Below, in pieces: positions 1 through 8,949 of a DNA stretch of 52,910 nt (within the stretch, counting starts at the first letter, position 1; each line of letters opens with the position of its first letter). The notes below the pieces were generated by a model. It was not told the origin of the DNA. It saw only the letters and a list, made by a program, of their open reading frames with translations, and made no database searches. Both the position numbers and the translations under genes were made by a program. The stretch comes from an uncultured Bacteroidota bacterium (GTDB lineage Bacteria; Bacteroidota; Bacteroidia; Chitinophagales; Chitinophagaceae), in assembly GCA_902826165.1 (NCBI GenBank), contig CADEDV010000016.1, positions 1-52,910 on the forward strand. Direction: 5' to 3'.

Positions 1-2
1 TG

Positions 3-74
3 TAGCCTCGACAGGAATCGAACCTGTATCTGGAGCTTCGGAAACTCTTATACTATCCATTGTACGACGAGGCC
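3..74 (-). tRNA. tRNA-Arg (anticodon CCG)
   Basis: Reading the minus strand gives a full cloverleaf: 7-bp acceptor stem with a G-U at the first pair, U8, a 4-bp D stem with the A14 and GG loop bases, anticodon loop TTCCGAA (anticodon CCG, reads CGG Arg), and a 5-bp T stem around TTCGATT. The anticodon stem has one A-C mismatch at its outer pair. The bases after the discriminator A are CA, so a full CCA tail does not seem to be encoded, though the window edge is close. Confidence 0.93.
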
Positions 75-81
75 AATTACC

Positions 82-660
82 TTATTTGATCAATCCAGAT
101 GCATTGGTGGCAAATATCTTTACCGCAATGGCGAGCAATATTACGCCAAAAAATTTTCTTATCGCTATCAATCCTGCCGGGCCCAATAGTTTGGCAATGA
201 CATTCAGGGATTTTAATACAATGAATACAATAATAAGGTTTACAAGGATGGCTATTAAGATGCTGGTTTCTCCATAATTGGCCTTCAGCGACATAATAGT
301 GGTCAGGGTTCCGGAACCGGCAATCAGCGGGAAAGCGATCGGCACCACGGTGGCTGCTTTTACATCTTTTTCACTTTTAAAGAATTCCAGGCCCAGCACC
401 ATTTCCAGTCCCAGGATGAATATGACAATGGAACCGCCTACTGCAAAAGATTTTTTATCCAGGTTAAGCAGGTTTAAGAAAGGTTCTCCCAGGAAAAGAA
501 AAAGCACCATCAGGGCCCCGGAAATAACGGTGGCCCTTAATTCCCGGATACCGCCCATTTTTTCTTTGAGGCTGATCAATACCGGGACAGACCCGATAAT
601 ATCAATGATCGCAAAAAGGGTAAATGTAACGGTGAGCAATTCTTTGATATCAAGGTTCAT
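82..660 (-). CDS. MarC family integral membrane protein
   Basis: This is an inner-membrane protein of the MarC/UPF0056 family, about 192 residues with some six hydrophobic segments. The opening LLTVTFTLFAIIDIIGSVPV and the internal PIAFPLIAGSGTLTTI stretch are typical of the family. The frame stays open to an ATG at 711 (209 residues), but the family usually begins near MNLDIKELL, which is the ATG at 660, and a TAnnTTTG box lies 13 bases before that ATG inside the longer reading, so I choose the shorter start. The function of MarC proteins is unsettled; the old link to multiple antibiotic resistance was not upheld. It lies between a tRNA and a divergent phosphatase gene. Confidence 0.87.
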   Translation of the reverse strand: MNLDIKELLTVTFTLFAIIDIIGSVPVLISLKEKMGGIRELRATVISGALMVLFLFLGEPFLNLLNLDKKSFAVGGSIVIFILGLEMVLGLEFFKSEKDVKAATVVPIAFPLIAGSGTLTTIMSLKANYGETSILIAILVNLIIVFIVLKSLNVIAKLLGPAGLIAIRKFFGVILLAIAVKIFATNASGLIK

Positions 661-673
661 GAGAATTGTTTTG

Positions 674-682
674 GCAAAGGTA
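674..682 (-). promoter_or_regulatory. Bacteroidota -7 box (TACCTTTGC) for the MarC gene
   Basis: The minus strand reads TACCTTTGC, an exact TAnnTTTG match ending 13 bases before the preferred ATG at 660. I do not see a convincing -33 TTTG at the usual distance, so this rests on the -7 box alone. Confidence 0.45.
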
Positions 683-787
683 GGGGCTATGGCTGTTAAC
701 ATTAAATCCATAGTATAGTAACAGCCCCGTAACTATATAGCAATACACAGTTCATCTGTGTATTTGACCTTTGCAAAACCGCACACC

Positions 788-1948
788 ATGAAAAATGTAC
801 TGGTCAGCGTTATGCTCCTTACGATATTGCAACAGCCGGATATACCTGTAATAAATCACCCCCCGGTAATTCCTCCATCCACGGGCAACGTTTTTATCAT
901 CACTACGGATGGTCTGCGCTGGCAGGAGATTTTTACCGGAGCCGATTCTCTATTGATAAATAATGAAAAAGCTACCCCCGATAGTGATTTGCTCAATATG
1001 TTGTACTGGGACTCCAATCCTGAAACCAGGAGGAAGAAACTGATGCCTTTTTTATGGAGTGTAGCCGCTAAAAAAGGGCAGTTGTCAGGAAACAGGTTGT
1101 ACAATAACAAAGTTGATGTGGCCAATGCCTATGCTATTTCTTACCCAGGCTATAATGAAATATTTAGCGGTACTGCTGATGAGATGATATCCTCTAATAA
1201 AAAATACCGGAACCCAAATATCAATGTGCTGGAGTTTCTGAATAGTAAGGAAGGTTTTAAAGGAAAGGTGGCTGCTTTCACTTCCTGGGATGTATTTCCT
1301 TATATATTCAATGAAAAAAGGAGTGGATTGCTGGTGAACAGCGGCTATGAGAACGGGTCGGAAAATTCTTTGACACAAGAAATCATCAACGGTGTGCAGC
1401 AAGAAGTGAAGGACAAACAAGCCACAAGACATGATCTACTGACTTTTGCCTGCGCCAAAGAATACTTGGAGGCGCATCAACCAAAAATACTTTTCCTTGG
1501 GCTGGGGGAAACAGATGAGTTTGCCCACGATGGCCGCTACGACCTGTACCTGCAACAGGCCAATGCCGTGGACAGGATGATCGCTGAATTATGGCACTGG
1601 GTGCAAACAACACCGGGTTATAAAGACAACACCACGTTTATCATCACCACCGACCACGGAAGAGGGAGTAAGACTAATAAATGGACATCACACGGTGCTT
1701 TTATCAAAGGCTCTCCGGAAGTGTGGCTGGTAATGATCGGACCAGGCATAGAGCCTCTGGGGGAGATAAAAGAACAACAGCAACTCTACCAGCGTCAGCT
1801 GGCACAAACCATTGCCAATTTATTAGGCGAAAATTTTGATCCGGGGCAACCTGTTGGAGAAGCTATTGTACTCAAGAAAAAAGAAACAGTTCTGCCCCCT
1901 TCAGAAAAGGACAGAACTGTTGCAGTAGTTAACGATGTCCGTAAATGA
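788..1948 (+). CDS. Exported alkaline-phosphatase-superfamily hydrolase
   Basis: A secreted metal-dependent hydrolase of about 386 residues. A hydrophobic leader (MKNVLVSVMLLTIL) is followed by a core with the superfamily's metal-site pattern: ITTDG (D41), ETDEFAH (D243, H247), TTDHG (D289, H290) and SHG (H302). The expected nucleophile region reads AISYPGYNEIFSG near residues 116-128, so Ser118 or a nearby hydroxyl residue may take that role. This resembles type I phosphodiesterase/nucleotide pyrophosphatase and sulfatase-like proteins; the substrate cannot be told. The frame is open from a GTG at 758, but the ATG at 788 places the signal peptide at the N-terminus. Its last 20 bases overlap the small convergent CWC gene. 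Confidence 0.8.
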   Translation: MKNVLVSVMLLTILQQPDIPVINHPPVIPPSTGNVFIITTDGLRWQEIFTGADSLLINNEKATPDSDLLNMLYWDSNPETRRKKLMPFLWSVAAKKGQLSGNRLYNNKVDVANAYAISYPGYNEIFSGTADEMISSNKKYRNPNINVLEFLNSKEGFKGKVAAFTSWDVFPYIFNEKRSGLLVNSGYENGSENSLTQEIINGVQQEVKDKQATRHDLLTFACAKEYLEAHQPKILFLGLGETDEFAHDGRYDLYLQQANAVDRMIAELWHWVQTTPGYKDNTTFIITTDHGRGSKTNKWTSHGAFIKGSPEVWLVMIGPGIEPLGEIKEQQQLYQRQLAQTIANLLGENFDPGQPVGEAIVLKKKETVLPPSEKDRTVAVVNDVRK

Positions 1949-2148
1949 ATTTCTCCCGGAATAATTCTACCTGGCCTTTTAGCTGTAACAAACAGTTTTT
2001 ACAAAGGCAATCATTGTATTTCTGTTCGATAAAGGCTTTTTCCTCATCAGTAAAGCTGATACCATAACACTGGCATTGGGTGATGTTACCGGGTTTGCAG
2101 TCAAACGGAGTATTGCAGCGGGGGCATTTTTTTACTTAATGCTGGCAC
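1929..2148 (-). pseudogene. Cysteine-rich CWC family protein, 5' end apparently frameshifted
   Basis: On the minus strand an open frame from about 2132 to the TAA at 1929-1931 encodes some 67 residues with the CWC family pattern: KKCPRCNTPFDC, then ITQCQCYGISFT, then NDCLCKNCLLQLKG. The cysteines come as CxxC, CxC and CxCxxC, suggesting metal binding; the function is unknown. No normal start codon exists in this frame: it begins GTA AAA AAA TGC directly after an in-frame TAA. If the run of seven A (forward 2127-2133) had six, a GTG at 2148 would read M-P-A-L-S-K-K-C straight into the domain. It may be a real frameshift, a homopolymer sequencing error, or a lost ATG. The GTG lies 11 bases after the BtuB-like gene's stop, suggesting one transcript. 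Confidence 0.72.
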
Positions 2149-2159
2149 ATAAACTGATT

Positions 2160-4103
2160 TTACAATTGAAACCTTACACCGGTGGTGAAATTGAATCTCC
2201 TTGAATTATATCCCCTGATATCAAAGTATTCTTTATTCGTGATGTTTTTAAGATCAAGAAATAACCGGAATACTTTGTCAAATTTATACTCTCCATAAAG
2301 ATCAATTGTATTATAACCTTTCAGGATCTCGGGGCTGCTGCCGTAAATAAACTCTTCTCTTTTGCTGATTGATCTTGCCTGGGCCCGGATAAAAATTGCT
2401 TTTGTTGCCTGTACACCCAGTGAAAAATTTATTGCATGTTTGGGTATCCTGTATAAATTGAAGTAAGTAGTGTCTTTGCCAATAGGGCTTCCGGTGCCAT
2501 CAAAGGCAGACGTCGTTTCACCATCGGTATGGGTATAGTTGGCATCTATGCTTAGTTTACCCCTGCTGTAATTGATTTCGAATTCAGCACCATAGTTTTT
2601 TTGTTCACTTACATTCAGGTACTTGCTTTCAAATAATGCGGGATTGTAAGTATACACAATGGCATCTTCTGTATTCCGGTAAAAACCAACAACCCTCAGC
2701 CGAAATATTTTTGCAACTGTAACAGCGGTGCCTGCTTCAGCGATCATACCTTTCTCGGGTTTCAGCCCGGCATTACCGGCAAATGCATCAAACAGTTGGT
2801 ACAAAGTGGGTGTTTTAAAGGCAGAATAAAGATTGGCGAATACTTTTACCTTATTACTAATAGCATAAGACGGGTTAAACGTAAAGGTGAAATTGTTTCC
2901 ATATTCAGAATGGTTATTAAAACGGCCACCAATTTCTGTTGTAAAACCTGTGTTGTTTTTATAAACCAGTGAGACATAGGGACTGAACTGGTTCATTTTT
3001 GCTGCCAAGGTAGGTGCTGTATAAGGCCCGAAACTTCCTGTCGAATAATAGGATTGGTCTGTATTGTTAAAACGATAATCAACACCGGCCAGTATCTCAA
3101 TGTTCTTTAGCAACCAACTGTTATAGATCTCTGCAAAATGTGTTCTGCCGGTATAATCAGCCCGTGAGTAAGAAGAAAAGGGATTGCTGATATGCCCCGG
3201 TTCATCTACATACAGGCGTTGTGCTTTGTTATAGTTATATGTGGCGTGAAGGGAGCCCAATTTATGCTTGTAAACAACACTTGTTCCTGCTTGTGTATTT
3301 TTATTCAAGCCGGTATAATCCCTGTCATCGGTGAAGGCAGATGCATCTAAATCAGTTTTGTAGCGGCTGTAAGAACTAAAGAGGGTGGCTTTTATTTTTG
3401 GTGAAACTTGAAAACCCAACTTAGCACTAACAGTATTTTGTTCAATACCATCTTTATCAAACAGCCCGGTTTTATTTTCATCATGTGCTGTAGAAAATCC
3501 ATCTGAACCCAGGTGTGTATAATTGAAAGAGAGATCAGCCTGCTTTCCCCTTGTACTAAAACCGAGATTTTGTTGCAGCGTATTGTAACTGCCACCGGTG
3601 ATATCGCCATAAATATTGAAAGTTCCTGCAGCCGGTTTCTTTGAAATAATATTAATAACACCTGCCACAGCATCCGATCCGTATAAAGTTGATTGACCAC
3701 CTTTGAGGATTTCAATTCTCTCTACCTGCCCGCTGGTAAAGAAATTAAGATCAAAATAATTACTGATAACGGATGGGTCATTCACCGGGATGCCATCCAG
3801 CAATAGCAGTACGTTACCTGCTGATGCACCACGTATAGATACAGTCTGGTTAGTTCCTAAAATATTATTGGCACCGATAATGGTGGTGCCGCTTATCGTA
3901 TTGAGGAGTTCACTCAATGTTCTGCCACCACTTTTCTCCAGTTGTTCCCGGGTAATGACTGTTACAACCTTGCCTGTTTCAGATTGTTTCTTCGGATATT
4001 TATTGGAAGTGATAACTACTTCCTCCAGGGAAGTACTGTCTTGTTGCGCCTGTAACTGACTGCTGATCAAAATAGCAGCCAGCACAAAAAAATGTTTTTT
4101 CAT
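2160..4103 (-). CDS. btuB: TonB-dependent vitamin B12 receptor (BtuB-like)
   Basis: An outer-membrane receptor of 647 residues for TonB-driven uptake, most likely of cobalamin. The order is a signal peptide (MKKHFFVLAAILISSQLQAQ), a TonB-box-like LEEVVITSNKYP, a plug domain (about 45-155, with VSIRGA, LLLDGIPVND and ILKGGQSTLYGSDAVAGVINI), then a 22-strand-type barrel ending in NFTTGVRFQL with a C-terminal aromatic/hydrophobic pattern. There is no carboxypeptidase-like N-terminal domain of the SusC type. The B12 assignment rests on the cobalamin riboswitch about 110 bases upstream on the same strand and on the size, close to BtuB. The small CWC gene follows directly. Confidence 0.9.
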   Translation of the reverse strand: MKKHFFVLAAILISSQLQAQQDSTSLEEVVITSNKYPKKQSETGKVVTVITREQLEKSGGRTLSELLNTISGTTIIGANNILGTNQTVSIRGASAGNVLLLLDGIPVNDPSVISNYFDLNFFTSGQVERIEILKGGQSTLYGSDAVAGVINIISKKPAAGTFNIYGDITGGSYNTLQQNLGFSTRGKQADLSFNYTHLGSDGFSTAHDENKTGLFDKDGIEQNTVSAKLGFQVSPKIKATLFSSYSRYKTDLDASAFTDDRDYTGLNKNTQAGTSVVYKHKLGSLHATYNYNKAQRLYVDEPGHISNPFSSYSRADYTGRTHFAEIYNSWLLKNIEILAGVDYRFNNTDQSYYSTGSFGPYTAPTLAAKMNQFSPYVSLVYKNNTGFTTEIGGRFNNHSEYGNNFTFTFNPSYAISNKVKVFANLYSAFKTPTLYQLFDAFAGNAGLKPEKGMIAEAGTAVTVAKIFRLRVVGFYRNTEDAIVYTYNPALFESKYLNVSEQKNYGAEFEINYSRGKLSIDANYTHTDGETTSAFDGTGSPIGKDTTYFNLYRIPKHAINFSLGVQATKAIFIRAQARSISKREEFIYGSSPEILKGYNTIDLYGEYKFDKVFRLFLDLKNITNKEYFDIRGYNSRRFNFTTGVRFQL

Positions 4104-4211
4104 TTTGTTGAAAAATTTTGTGTGACTGCTTCCGAAAAAAAGATTGAAATATAAACGTCCTGGGACTTTTACATCTCATGCCTTTCACCCGAAAGCTGAA
4201 TGTTGTTTGCT

Positions 4212-4413
4212 GATCTGGCAGGTCTTCTGGCTTAGCCTTTGTTGAAACCTTCCCATCTCATTTTACTTAAGACAGTGGTAACTCTTCAACAATTTTACTC
4301 CCAAAGTCCCTCCTGTGGAGAGTTTGGGGAGGCTTTACAGCTACGGGGATAGCGCCGGGATCACACCGGACTTCCCTTTTAACCCCGCCCGCAGACGGGG
4401 ACCAAACCGGGGC
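4212..4413 (-). ncRNA. Cobalamin (adenosylcobalamin) riboswitch
   Basis: The minus strand carries the B12 box AGCCAGAAGACCTGCC (forward 4217-4232) at the 3' end. Upstream are other conserved parts of the element: AAGTCCGGTG, a GGCGCTATCCCCGTAGCTGT core and a TACCACTGTC segment. Total length is about 200 bases, normal for this class. It sits in the 5' leader of the BtuB-like gene, so high cobalamin should repress receptor synthesis. Between the aptamer and the ATG at 4103 are about 107 bases. I cannot identify a clear intrinsic terminator there, so control could be at translation. Confidence 0.93.
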
Positions 4414-4420
4414 AAATGTA
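4413..4420 (-). promoter_or_regulatory. -7 box TACATTTG ahead of the cobalamin riboswitch
   Basis: The minus strand has an exact TAnnTTTG match immediately before the first conserved stem of the riboswitch, where the transcript should begin. A -33 element at the usual spacing is not obvious. Confidence 0.5.
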
Positions 4421-4705
4421 AGGAGTAAAAAAAATATAGCCGGGTGAGTTATCAACAAGCCCGGTATAAAATTTGCATGATGAACTAAACTTTTTGCTTA
4501 AGGCAAAGTCAACCTTTTTATTCTTCCGCATGAAGCAATTCTAAAATCTTACTGATTTTTTTAACAAACAAGTAATACTGAAACGAAACTTAATTCGTTC
4601 GTTCCGCTATTTATTTTCTCACTACCCGTCCCCTTACTAAGCTCAATTACCAGCGCTGCTTTATCTATTACCCGGAATGCGATTGTATTCCACAAACTAT
4701 ATACT
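4421..4705. other. 285-base AT-rich intergenic region between divergent transcripts
   Basis: This separates the leftward riboswitch unit from the rightward beta-barrel gene. I see no open frame with coding character. It holds a CCGGG/CCCGG hairpin around 4440-4466 and long A/T tracts. Promoters for 4706 should be here, but I found no exact TAnnTTTG box close to that ATG. Confidence 0.4.
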
Positions 4706-5461
4706 ATGAACAAAAGCCACCTGCTGGCAGCAGCGTTATTGATACTGATGATTGCAAAGAGTCATTTTATTTTCGGCCAAATTAATTCGCAAAAATTTGA
4801 AATAGGTGCGGGCATCAGCAGTTTTATTTACCAGGGCGACCTGACCCCCGAGCGACTGGGAAGCAGCAAGACCATGCGGTTTGGTATTAATTTATATGGA
4901 AGCAGGATCATCAGCCCTGCCTTTTCATTACGCACCAACCTGGCTATTGGCGGATTGAGAGGAGATGATGCGAAATATAAGCATCCTGAATACCGGCAAC
5001 AGCGGAGTTTTAATTTCCGGACACCAGTTATTGAGTTATCGCAATTATTGGTATGGAACCCTTTAGCAGGTAATTATAAAGACAAAGGATTTTATCCTTA
5101 CCTGTTTGGCGGGTTGGGAGTAAGTTTTTTAAAAATAAAGCGGGACTGGAGTAAATACAATGCTGAATATTTTAATGCAAGCGGTGAGGATGTAACTGCC
5201 AGGCTGGCCCTGGATACAGCACATGCTTTACCACGGGTAATCCCGGTAATACCAGTAGGTGCCGGAATCAGGTACAATCTTTCACAGCGGCTGGCATTGA
5301 ACCTGGAAGGTTCATACCGGATGAGTTTTACAGACTACCTGGATGGATTCAGCCAAGCGGCCAATCCTGCCCGTAATGACCATTATCATACGATTACAAT
5401 AAGTGCTGTTTACCGGATAGGTAAGCGGAATACTTTCGATTGCCCGGTGGTAAAGTATTAG
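4706..5461 (+). CDS. Outer-membrane beta-barrel protein, DUF6089-like
   Basis: An exported protein of 251 residues with a leader ending near FIFGQ (about residue 25). The mature part alternates short hydrophobic strands with turns: FEIGAGISSFIYQGDLTPE, FGINLYGSRII, FYPYLFGGLGVSFLKI, RVIPVIPVGAGIRYNL, LALNLEGSYRMSFTDYLD. This is the pattern of small eight-strand-type barrels found next to gliding and OmpA-like proteins in Bacteroidota, and the YQGDL and GLGVSFL motifs resemble DUF6089. The biochemical role is unknown. It ends 14 bases before the convergent TonB receptor stop, with no clear terminator between them. Confidence 0.72.
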   Translation: MNKSHLLAAALLILMIAKSHFIFGQINSQKFEIGAGISSFIYQGDLTPERLGSSKTMRFGINLYGSRIISPAFSLRTNLAIGGLRGDDAKYKHPEYRQQRSFNFRTPVIELSQLLVWNPLAGNYKDKGFYPYLFGGLGVSFLKIKRDWSKYNAEYFNASGEDVTARLALDTAHALPRVIPVIPVGAGIRYNLSQRLALNLEGSYRMSFTDYLDGFSQAANPARNDHYHTITISAVYRIGKRNTFDCPVVKY

Positions 5462-5475
5462 CTCATTAGTGAATC

Positions 5476-7557
5476 TTACTTTTTTTGCTTGATCCACTGA
5501 AATGAAACACCGGCATAATAATTACGACGGGGTGCTGCATTATAAAAACGATTCCCGGCGGCATTGATATCATTGCCGAGGCTGTAACTTTCATCCAGTA
5601 AGTTGTCAATACCAGCATAAATGTTGAACCGGCAGGCGCCTCTGTCTTTTTTCTTCCAGCCCAGCTGGCAACCCAGTAAATGATATGGGTCGGCTTTTGC
5701 AGTATTGGCATCGTTCATATAAATAGAGGAAGCGGCATAATAACTCGCATTAAGGTATATACCGTACTTGAACTGAAGTTCAGTTAGTAAAGTGAAAACG
5801 GTAGAGGGAACGGATGGTAATTCATTTCCGGAAAAATTATCACTTCCTTTAATAAAACTTCCATATCGAAAATGATTTAGCGTAACATCCGTTCTGATAG
5901 AAATACTCCTGAGGAAATTACTGTTTAGAAATTGCCGGTAGTCTGCATGAAACTCAACTCCGTTTTGCTGTATATCGCCAGCATTAACAAAAAAATCGGC
6001 GCCACCTGCATCACGACGTTGTACTAATGCGTCATTTAAATGGAAATAGAATCCGGTCAGTTCCAGTTTGAGTTTATTCTTTAAAAAGGAAGAACGAAGG
6101 GTGGCTTCATAATTCCATCCCTGCTCAGCTTCGAGATCAGTACTGATCACACCCGTGGAGGGTAATACTTCTGCAATGGTGGGTGGAGAAAACCCTTTTG
6201 ACAAGGTGGCGACGAAAATGATCTTCTCATTGAAATTTTTCAGCAGCGAAAATTTTGGCGCCAGTTCATTCCTGTAGGTGCGGCTTTGCCGGGTAACAGG
6301 ATACCTGCTGAGCCGGGTGATCTCCAGTTTTGTTCTGTTGATACTGGCGCCTGCCAGAAAATGCCATTGATTGACCAGCTCTAATGTAGACTGCAGAAAA
6401 ATTACATAAGCCTGGTTGTTGGTATCATCATTTGTTTGAAGGGTGTCAGGATTGCCATTTCTGTTTTTAGAAACCTGCGTATTAAAATAACCCTGCTGGA
6501 ATTCTGCTCCTCCAACGATCCCAAGTTTCAAACCCTTTTGTAAATAACTGGTATAATTAAAGACAGTTCTTCCGCCAAAAGAGGGCTCTATCCTTCTTTC
6601 ATAGTTGCGGATGGCAGAATTTTTTACCTGTGTATAGCTGCCATATAAGGTACTTGTATTTCTAAGACCACTGCCAATATATAATACATTCGTAAAACCG
6701 GCTAACAGGTTTTTTTGAAAAATAGCGGCCTTTGCATTGACGGCACTTGGGAATCCGCCGCCTGCAGGCCTCGCTGCTTTTGGATCAGCAGTAAACTCTG
6801 CCAGTGTTAAAGCACCGGGTGTCTGGTAAAACATATCGGTGAATAATAAGGAAGCGGTGAGATCATAACGGGTTCCTTTCATATTAGAGACCCAGGAAAA
6901 ATTATCTCTTCGCATATTGGTCTGCACCCGGTAACCATCTGTTTGGTTATGGGCATAGCTTACCTGCTGTTTATTTTCCTTTTGCCCAAACCTTGCTGTG
7001 GCAAAAACATTTTGCAAATTATAACTGCCCGTCGTGTATTCTACACTGACGCCGGGTTTCCAGGCACCGTCGAAATTGTTTAATAAGATCAACCCGCCTG
7101 TACCTGCCCCATACATACTGGCCGCAGGTCCTTTTACAACTGAAATATTGGAAAAATTATTCCAGGCAAATTGATTGAAGTAGGTATTGCCACCGGGATC
7201 AGTCACAGGCATATCATTCCAGTACACTTTAATATTCCGAACACCAAAAGGGGAGCGGAGTGAACTTCCTCTTATATTGATACGGTAACTGCCGGGTGAA
7301 CGTTCTTCCATTCTGACACCGGAAATTGCATTGAGTCCGTTGACTAATGAAGTCTTATTTGAATAGTCGGCTATGGACGAAGATATCGTACTGATACTTA
7401 CCGGTGAATAGCGAACCGGCTTTATTTGTTCAAAAGCTTTTACGGTAACACTGTCCAGTGTCTGGGTGCTGTCGGCTGCCTGGGCATTGGAAAGAGAAGG
7501 GATAAATAATAACAGGAAATAAAAAATAGTGCTGGCTTTTCTCATAGCATGGATCAT
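5476..7557 (-). CDS. TonB-dependent outer-membrane receptor, substrate unknown
   Basis: About 693 residues from the ATG at 7557 (an ATG at 7545 is also possible; the frame opens at 7599, too close to the divergent permease start). A signal peptide (MRKASTIFYFLLLFIPSLSNAQA) is followed by LDSVTVKAFEQ as the likely TonB box. The plug contains INIRGSSLRSPFGVRNIKV, VYWNDMPVTDPGG and VVKGPAASMYGAGTGGLILL. The long barrel ends in YYAGVSFQW, a normal aromatic terminus. Siderophore-type plugs have this layout, but nothing nearby fixes the ligand. The divergent neighbour is an amino acid permease. No riboswitch or Fur-like site was recognised in the 45-base gap. Confidence 0.85.
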   Translation of the reverse strand: MIHAMRKASTIFYFLLLFIPSLSNAQAADSTQTLDSVTVKAFEQIKPVRYSPVSISTISSSIADYSNKTSLVNGLNAISGVRMEERSPGSYRINIRGSSLRSPFGVRNIKVYWNDMPVTDPGGNTYFNQFAWNNFSNISVVKGPAASMYGAGTGGLILLNNFDGAWKPGVSVEYTTGSYNLQNVFATARFGQKENKQQVSYAHNQTDGYRVQTNMRRDNFSWVSNMKGTRYDLTASLLFTDMFYQTPGALTLAEFTADPKAARPAGGGFPSAVNAKAAIFQKNLLAGFTNVLYIGSGLRNTSTLYGSYTQVKNSAIRNYERRIEPSFGGRTVFNYTSYLQKGLKLGIVGGAEFQQGYFNTQVSKNRNGNPDTLQTNDDTNNQAYVIFLQSTLELVNQWHFLAGASINRTKLEITRLSRYPVTRQSRTYRNELAPKFSLLKNFNEKIIFVATLSKGFSPPTIAEVLPSTGVISTDLEAEQGWNYEATLRSSFLKNKLKLELTGFYFHLNDALVQRRDAGGADFFVNAGDIQQNGVEFHADYRQFLNSNFLRSISIRTDVTLNHFRYGSFIKGSDNFSGNELPSVPSTVFTLLTELQFKYGIYLNASYYAASSIYMNDANTAKADPYHLLGCQLGWKKKDRGACRFNIYAGIDNLLDESYSLGNDINAAGNRFYNAAPRRNYYAGVSFQWIKQKK

Positions 7558-7602
7558 TAATGGCTGCACTAAGTTAGATTGTTTTCTTTGTATCTTCAAG
7601 CC

Positions 7603-8949
7603 ATGAGATCAAAGAATAAGTTAGGACTCTTTTCCTTCACGATGATCGTTATCGGGTTAGTGATTGGTATGGGCATATTCAGAACCGCTGCTACCAGTGC
7701 AAAAGATGCATTGAACCCTTCGGTTTACTTCAGTGCCTGGATCATTGGTGGGTTGGTAGCATTATGCGGCGCATTAACCTACGCAGAAATAGGAAGCCGC
7801 TACCCTGTCACCGGGGGATATTATAAAGTATTTGCCAAAGCCTATCATCCCAGCATTGCCTTTGCGATCAATTGTCTGATCCTGGTCAGTAATGCCGCCA
7901 GTCTCAGCGGTGTGGCACTGATCGGCAGCGGGTATATATTAAAACTATTTCCGGGAGAATGGACGGATATTCATAAAGCTTTACTAAGCTGTGTGGCCAT
8001 TCTGATCTTTTATGTGATCAACCTGCAGGGGCTAAAAATTAGTTCGAGAGCCCAGAATATTCTCATGATCATAAAGATCACCATGTTGCTGGTCCTGATA
8101 GCTGCTTTGTTCTTCCCGGATCAGTATGCCGTGCAGACAACGATGCAGGAACCTGCTGCTTCATCATTCAGTACGATGGATTGGATCAAAAGTCTTGGTG
8201 TGAGCCTGATCGCCGTTTCATTTACCTATGGCGGTTACCAGCAGACGATCAACTTCGGCAATGAAGTAGAGAAGCCGGCAAAAAATATTCCCCGTGGTAT
8301 TTTTATTGGTATTGCAGTGATCATCATACTTTATTTATTGGCCAATCTCAGTTACTACAATGTAGTTGGTTTTGAACGGATGAAAGGAGAACGGGAAGTG
8401 GCTTATGTGGTGATCGATAAAATATTTGGCGAAAAAGGGGCGATTGTTTTCTCTGCCTTTCTTTTCCTCGGCGTACTGGCTTATGTGAATGGCTTGCTGA
8501 TGAGTAACCCCCGGGTAATGTATGCCATGGGTGAAGACGGCAGTTTGCCGAAGATTTTTGCTAAACAAAATGAAAAGACAAATGTACTGACGTTCTCCCT
8601 TACCATTTTTGCAGCTATATGTATCGTGATCCTTTTCTTTGCGCAGGAGTTCGAAAAGATCCTGAGCTTTACGATTTTCCTGGATTGTTTCGGAATGGTG
8701 CTGAGCAGCGCCACCATTTTCTGGTTCCGGAAAAAAACAAAACATCTGGATGGAACCGGCATCTATAAAATGAAACTCTTTCCTTTATTACCACTGATCT
8801 TTATGGCCGCTTATTTATTTGTGGGCACCAGTATCGCCATTGATGACCCAAAGGCTGCTTTAACCGGGGTTGGTGTATTAGCCGCTTTCATACTGATCTA
8901 TTTTATATTCAATCATAAGCGTACAGTTGCCGATAAAACAGAAGCATAA
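7603..8949 (+). CDS. APC-family amino acid permease
   Basis: An inner-membrane transporter of 448 residues with about 12 hydrophobic segments. The N-terminus has the APC hallmark GLVIGMGIFRTAATSA for substrate and ion binding in helix 1, then LVALCGALTYAEIGSRYPVTGGYYKVF. SFTYGGYQQTINFGNEVEKPAKNIPRGI matches the family's helix 6-7 region. The frame opens at a TTG at 7579, but the ATG at 7603 fits the family start. Its stop codon overlaps the next ATG by one base (TAATG at 8947-8951), so it should be translationally coupled to the PLP enzyme; together they may import and process one amino acid. The exact substrate is not visible in the sequence. Confidence 0.88.
   Translation: MRSKNKLGLFSFTMIVIGLVIGMGIFRTAATSAKDALNPSVYFSAWIIGGLVALCGALTYAEIGSRYPVTGGYYKVFAKAYHPSIAFAINCLILVSNAASLSGVALIGSGYILKLFPGEWTDIHKALLSCVAILIFYVINLQGLKISSRAQNILMIIKITMLLVLIAALFFPDQYAVQTTMQEPAASSFSTMDWIKSLGVSLIAVSFTYGGYQQTINFGNEVEKPAKNIPRGIFIGIAVIIILYLLANLSYYNVVGFERMKGEREVAYVVIDKIFGEKGAIVFSAFLFLGVLAYVNGLLMSNPRVMYAMGEDGSLPKIFAKQNEKTNVLTFSLTIFAAICIVILFFAQEFEKILSFTIFLDCFGMVLSSATIFWFRKKTKHLDGTGIYKMKLFPLLPLIFMAAYLFVGTSIAIDDPKAALTGVGVLAAFILIYFIFNHKRTVADKTEA

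Noticed and set aside
86..718. Two open frames on the plus strand opposite the MarC gene
   Set aside because: They are complements of the membrane-protein coding sequence with no recognisable domain; the minus-strand frame has clear family similarity.
4267..4458. A 63-codon minus-strand frame in the riboswitch region
   Set aside because: It covers the cobalamin riboswitch core, which explains the conserved sequence; no protein family is recognised.
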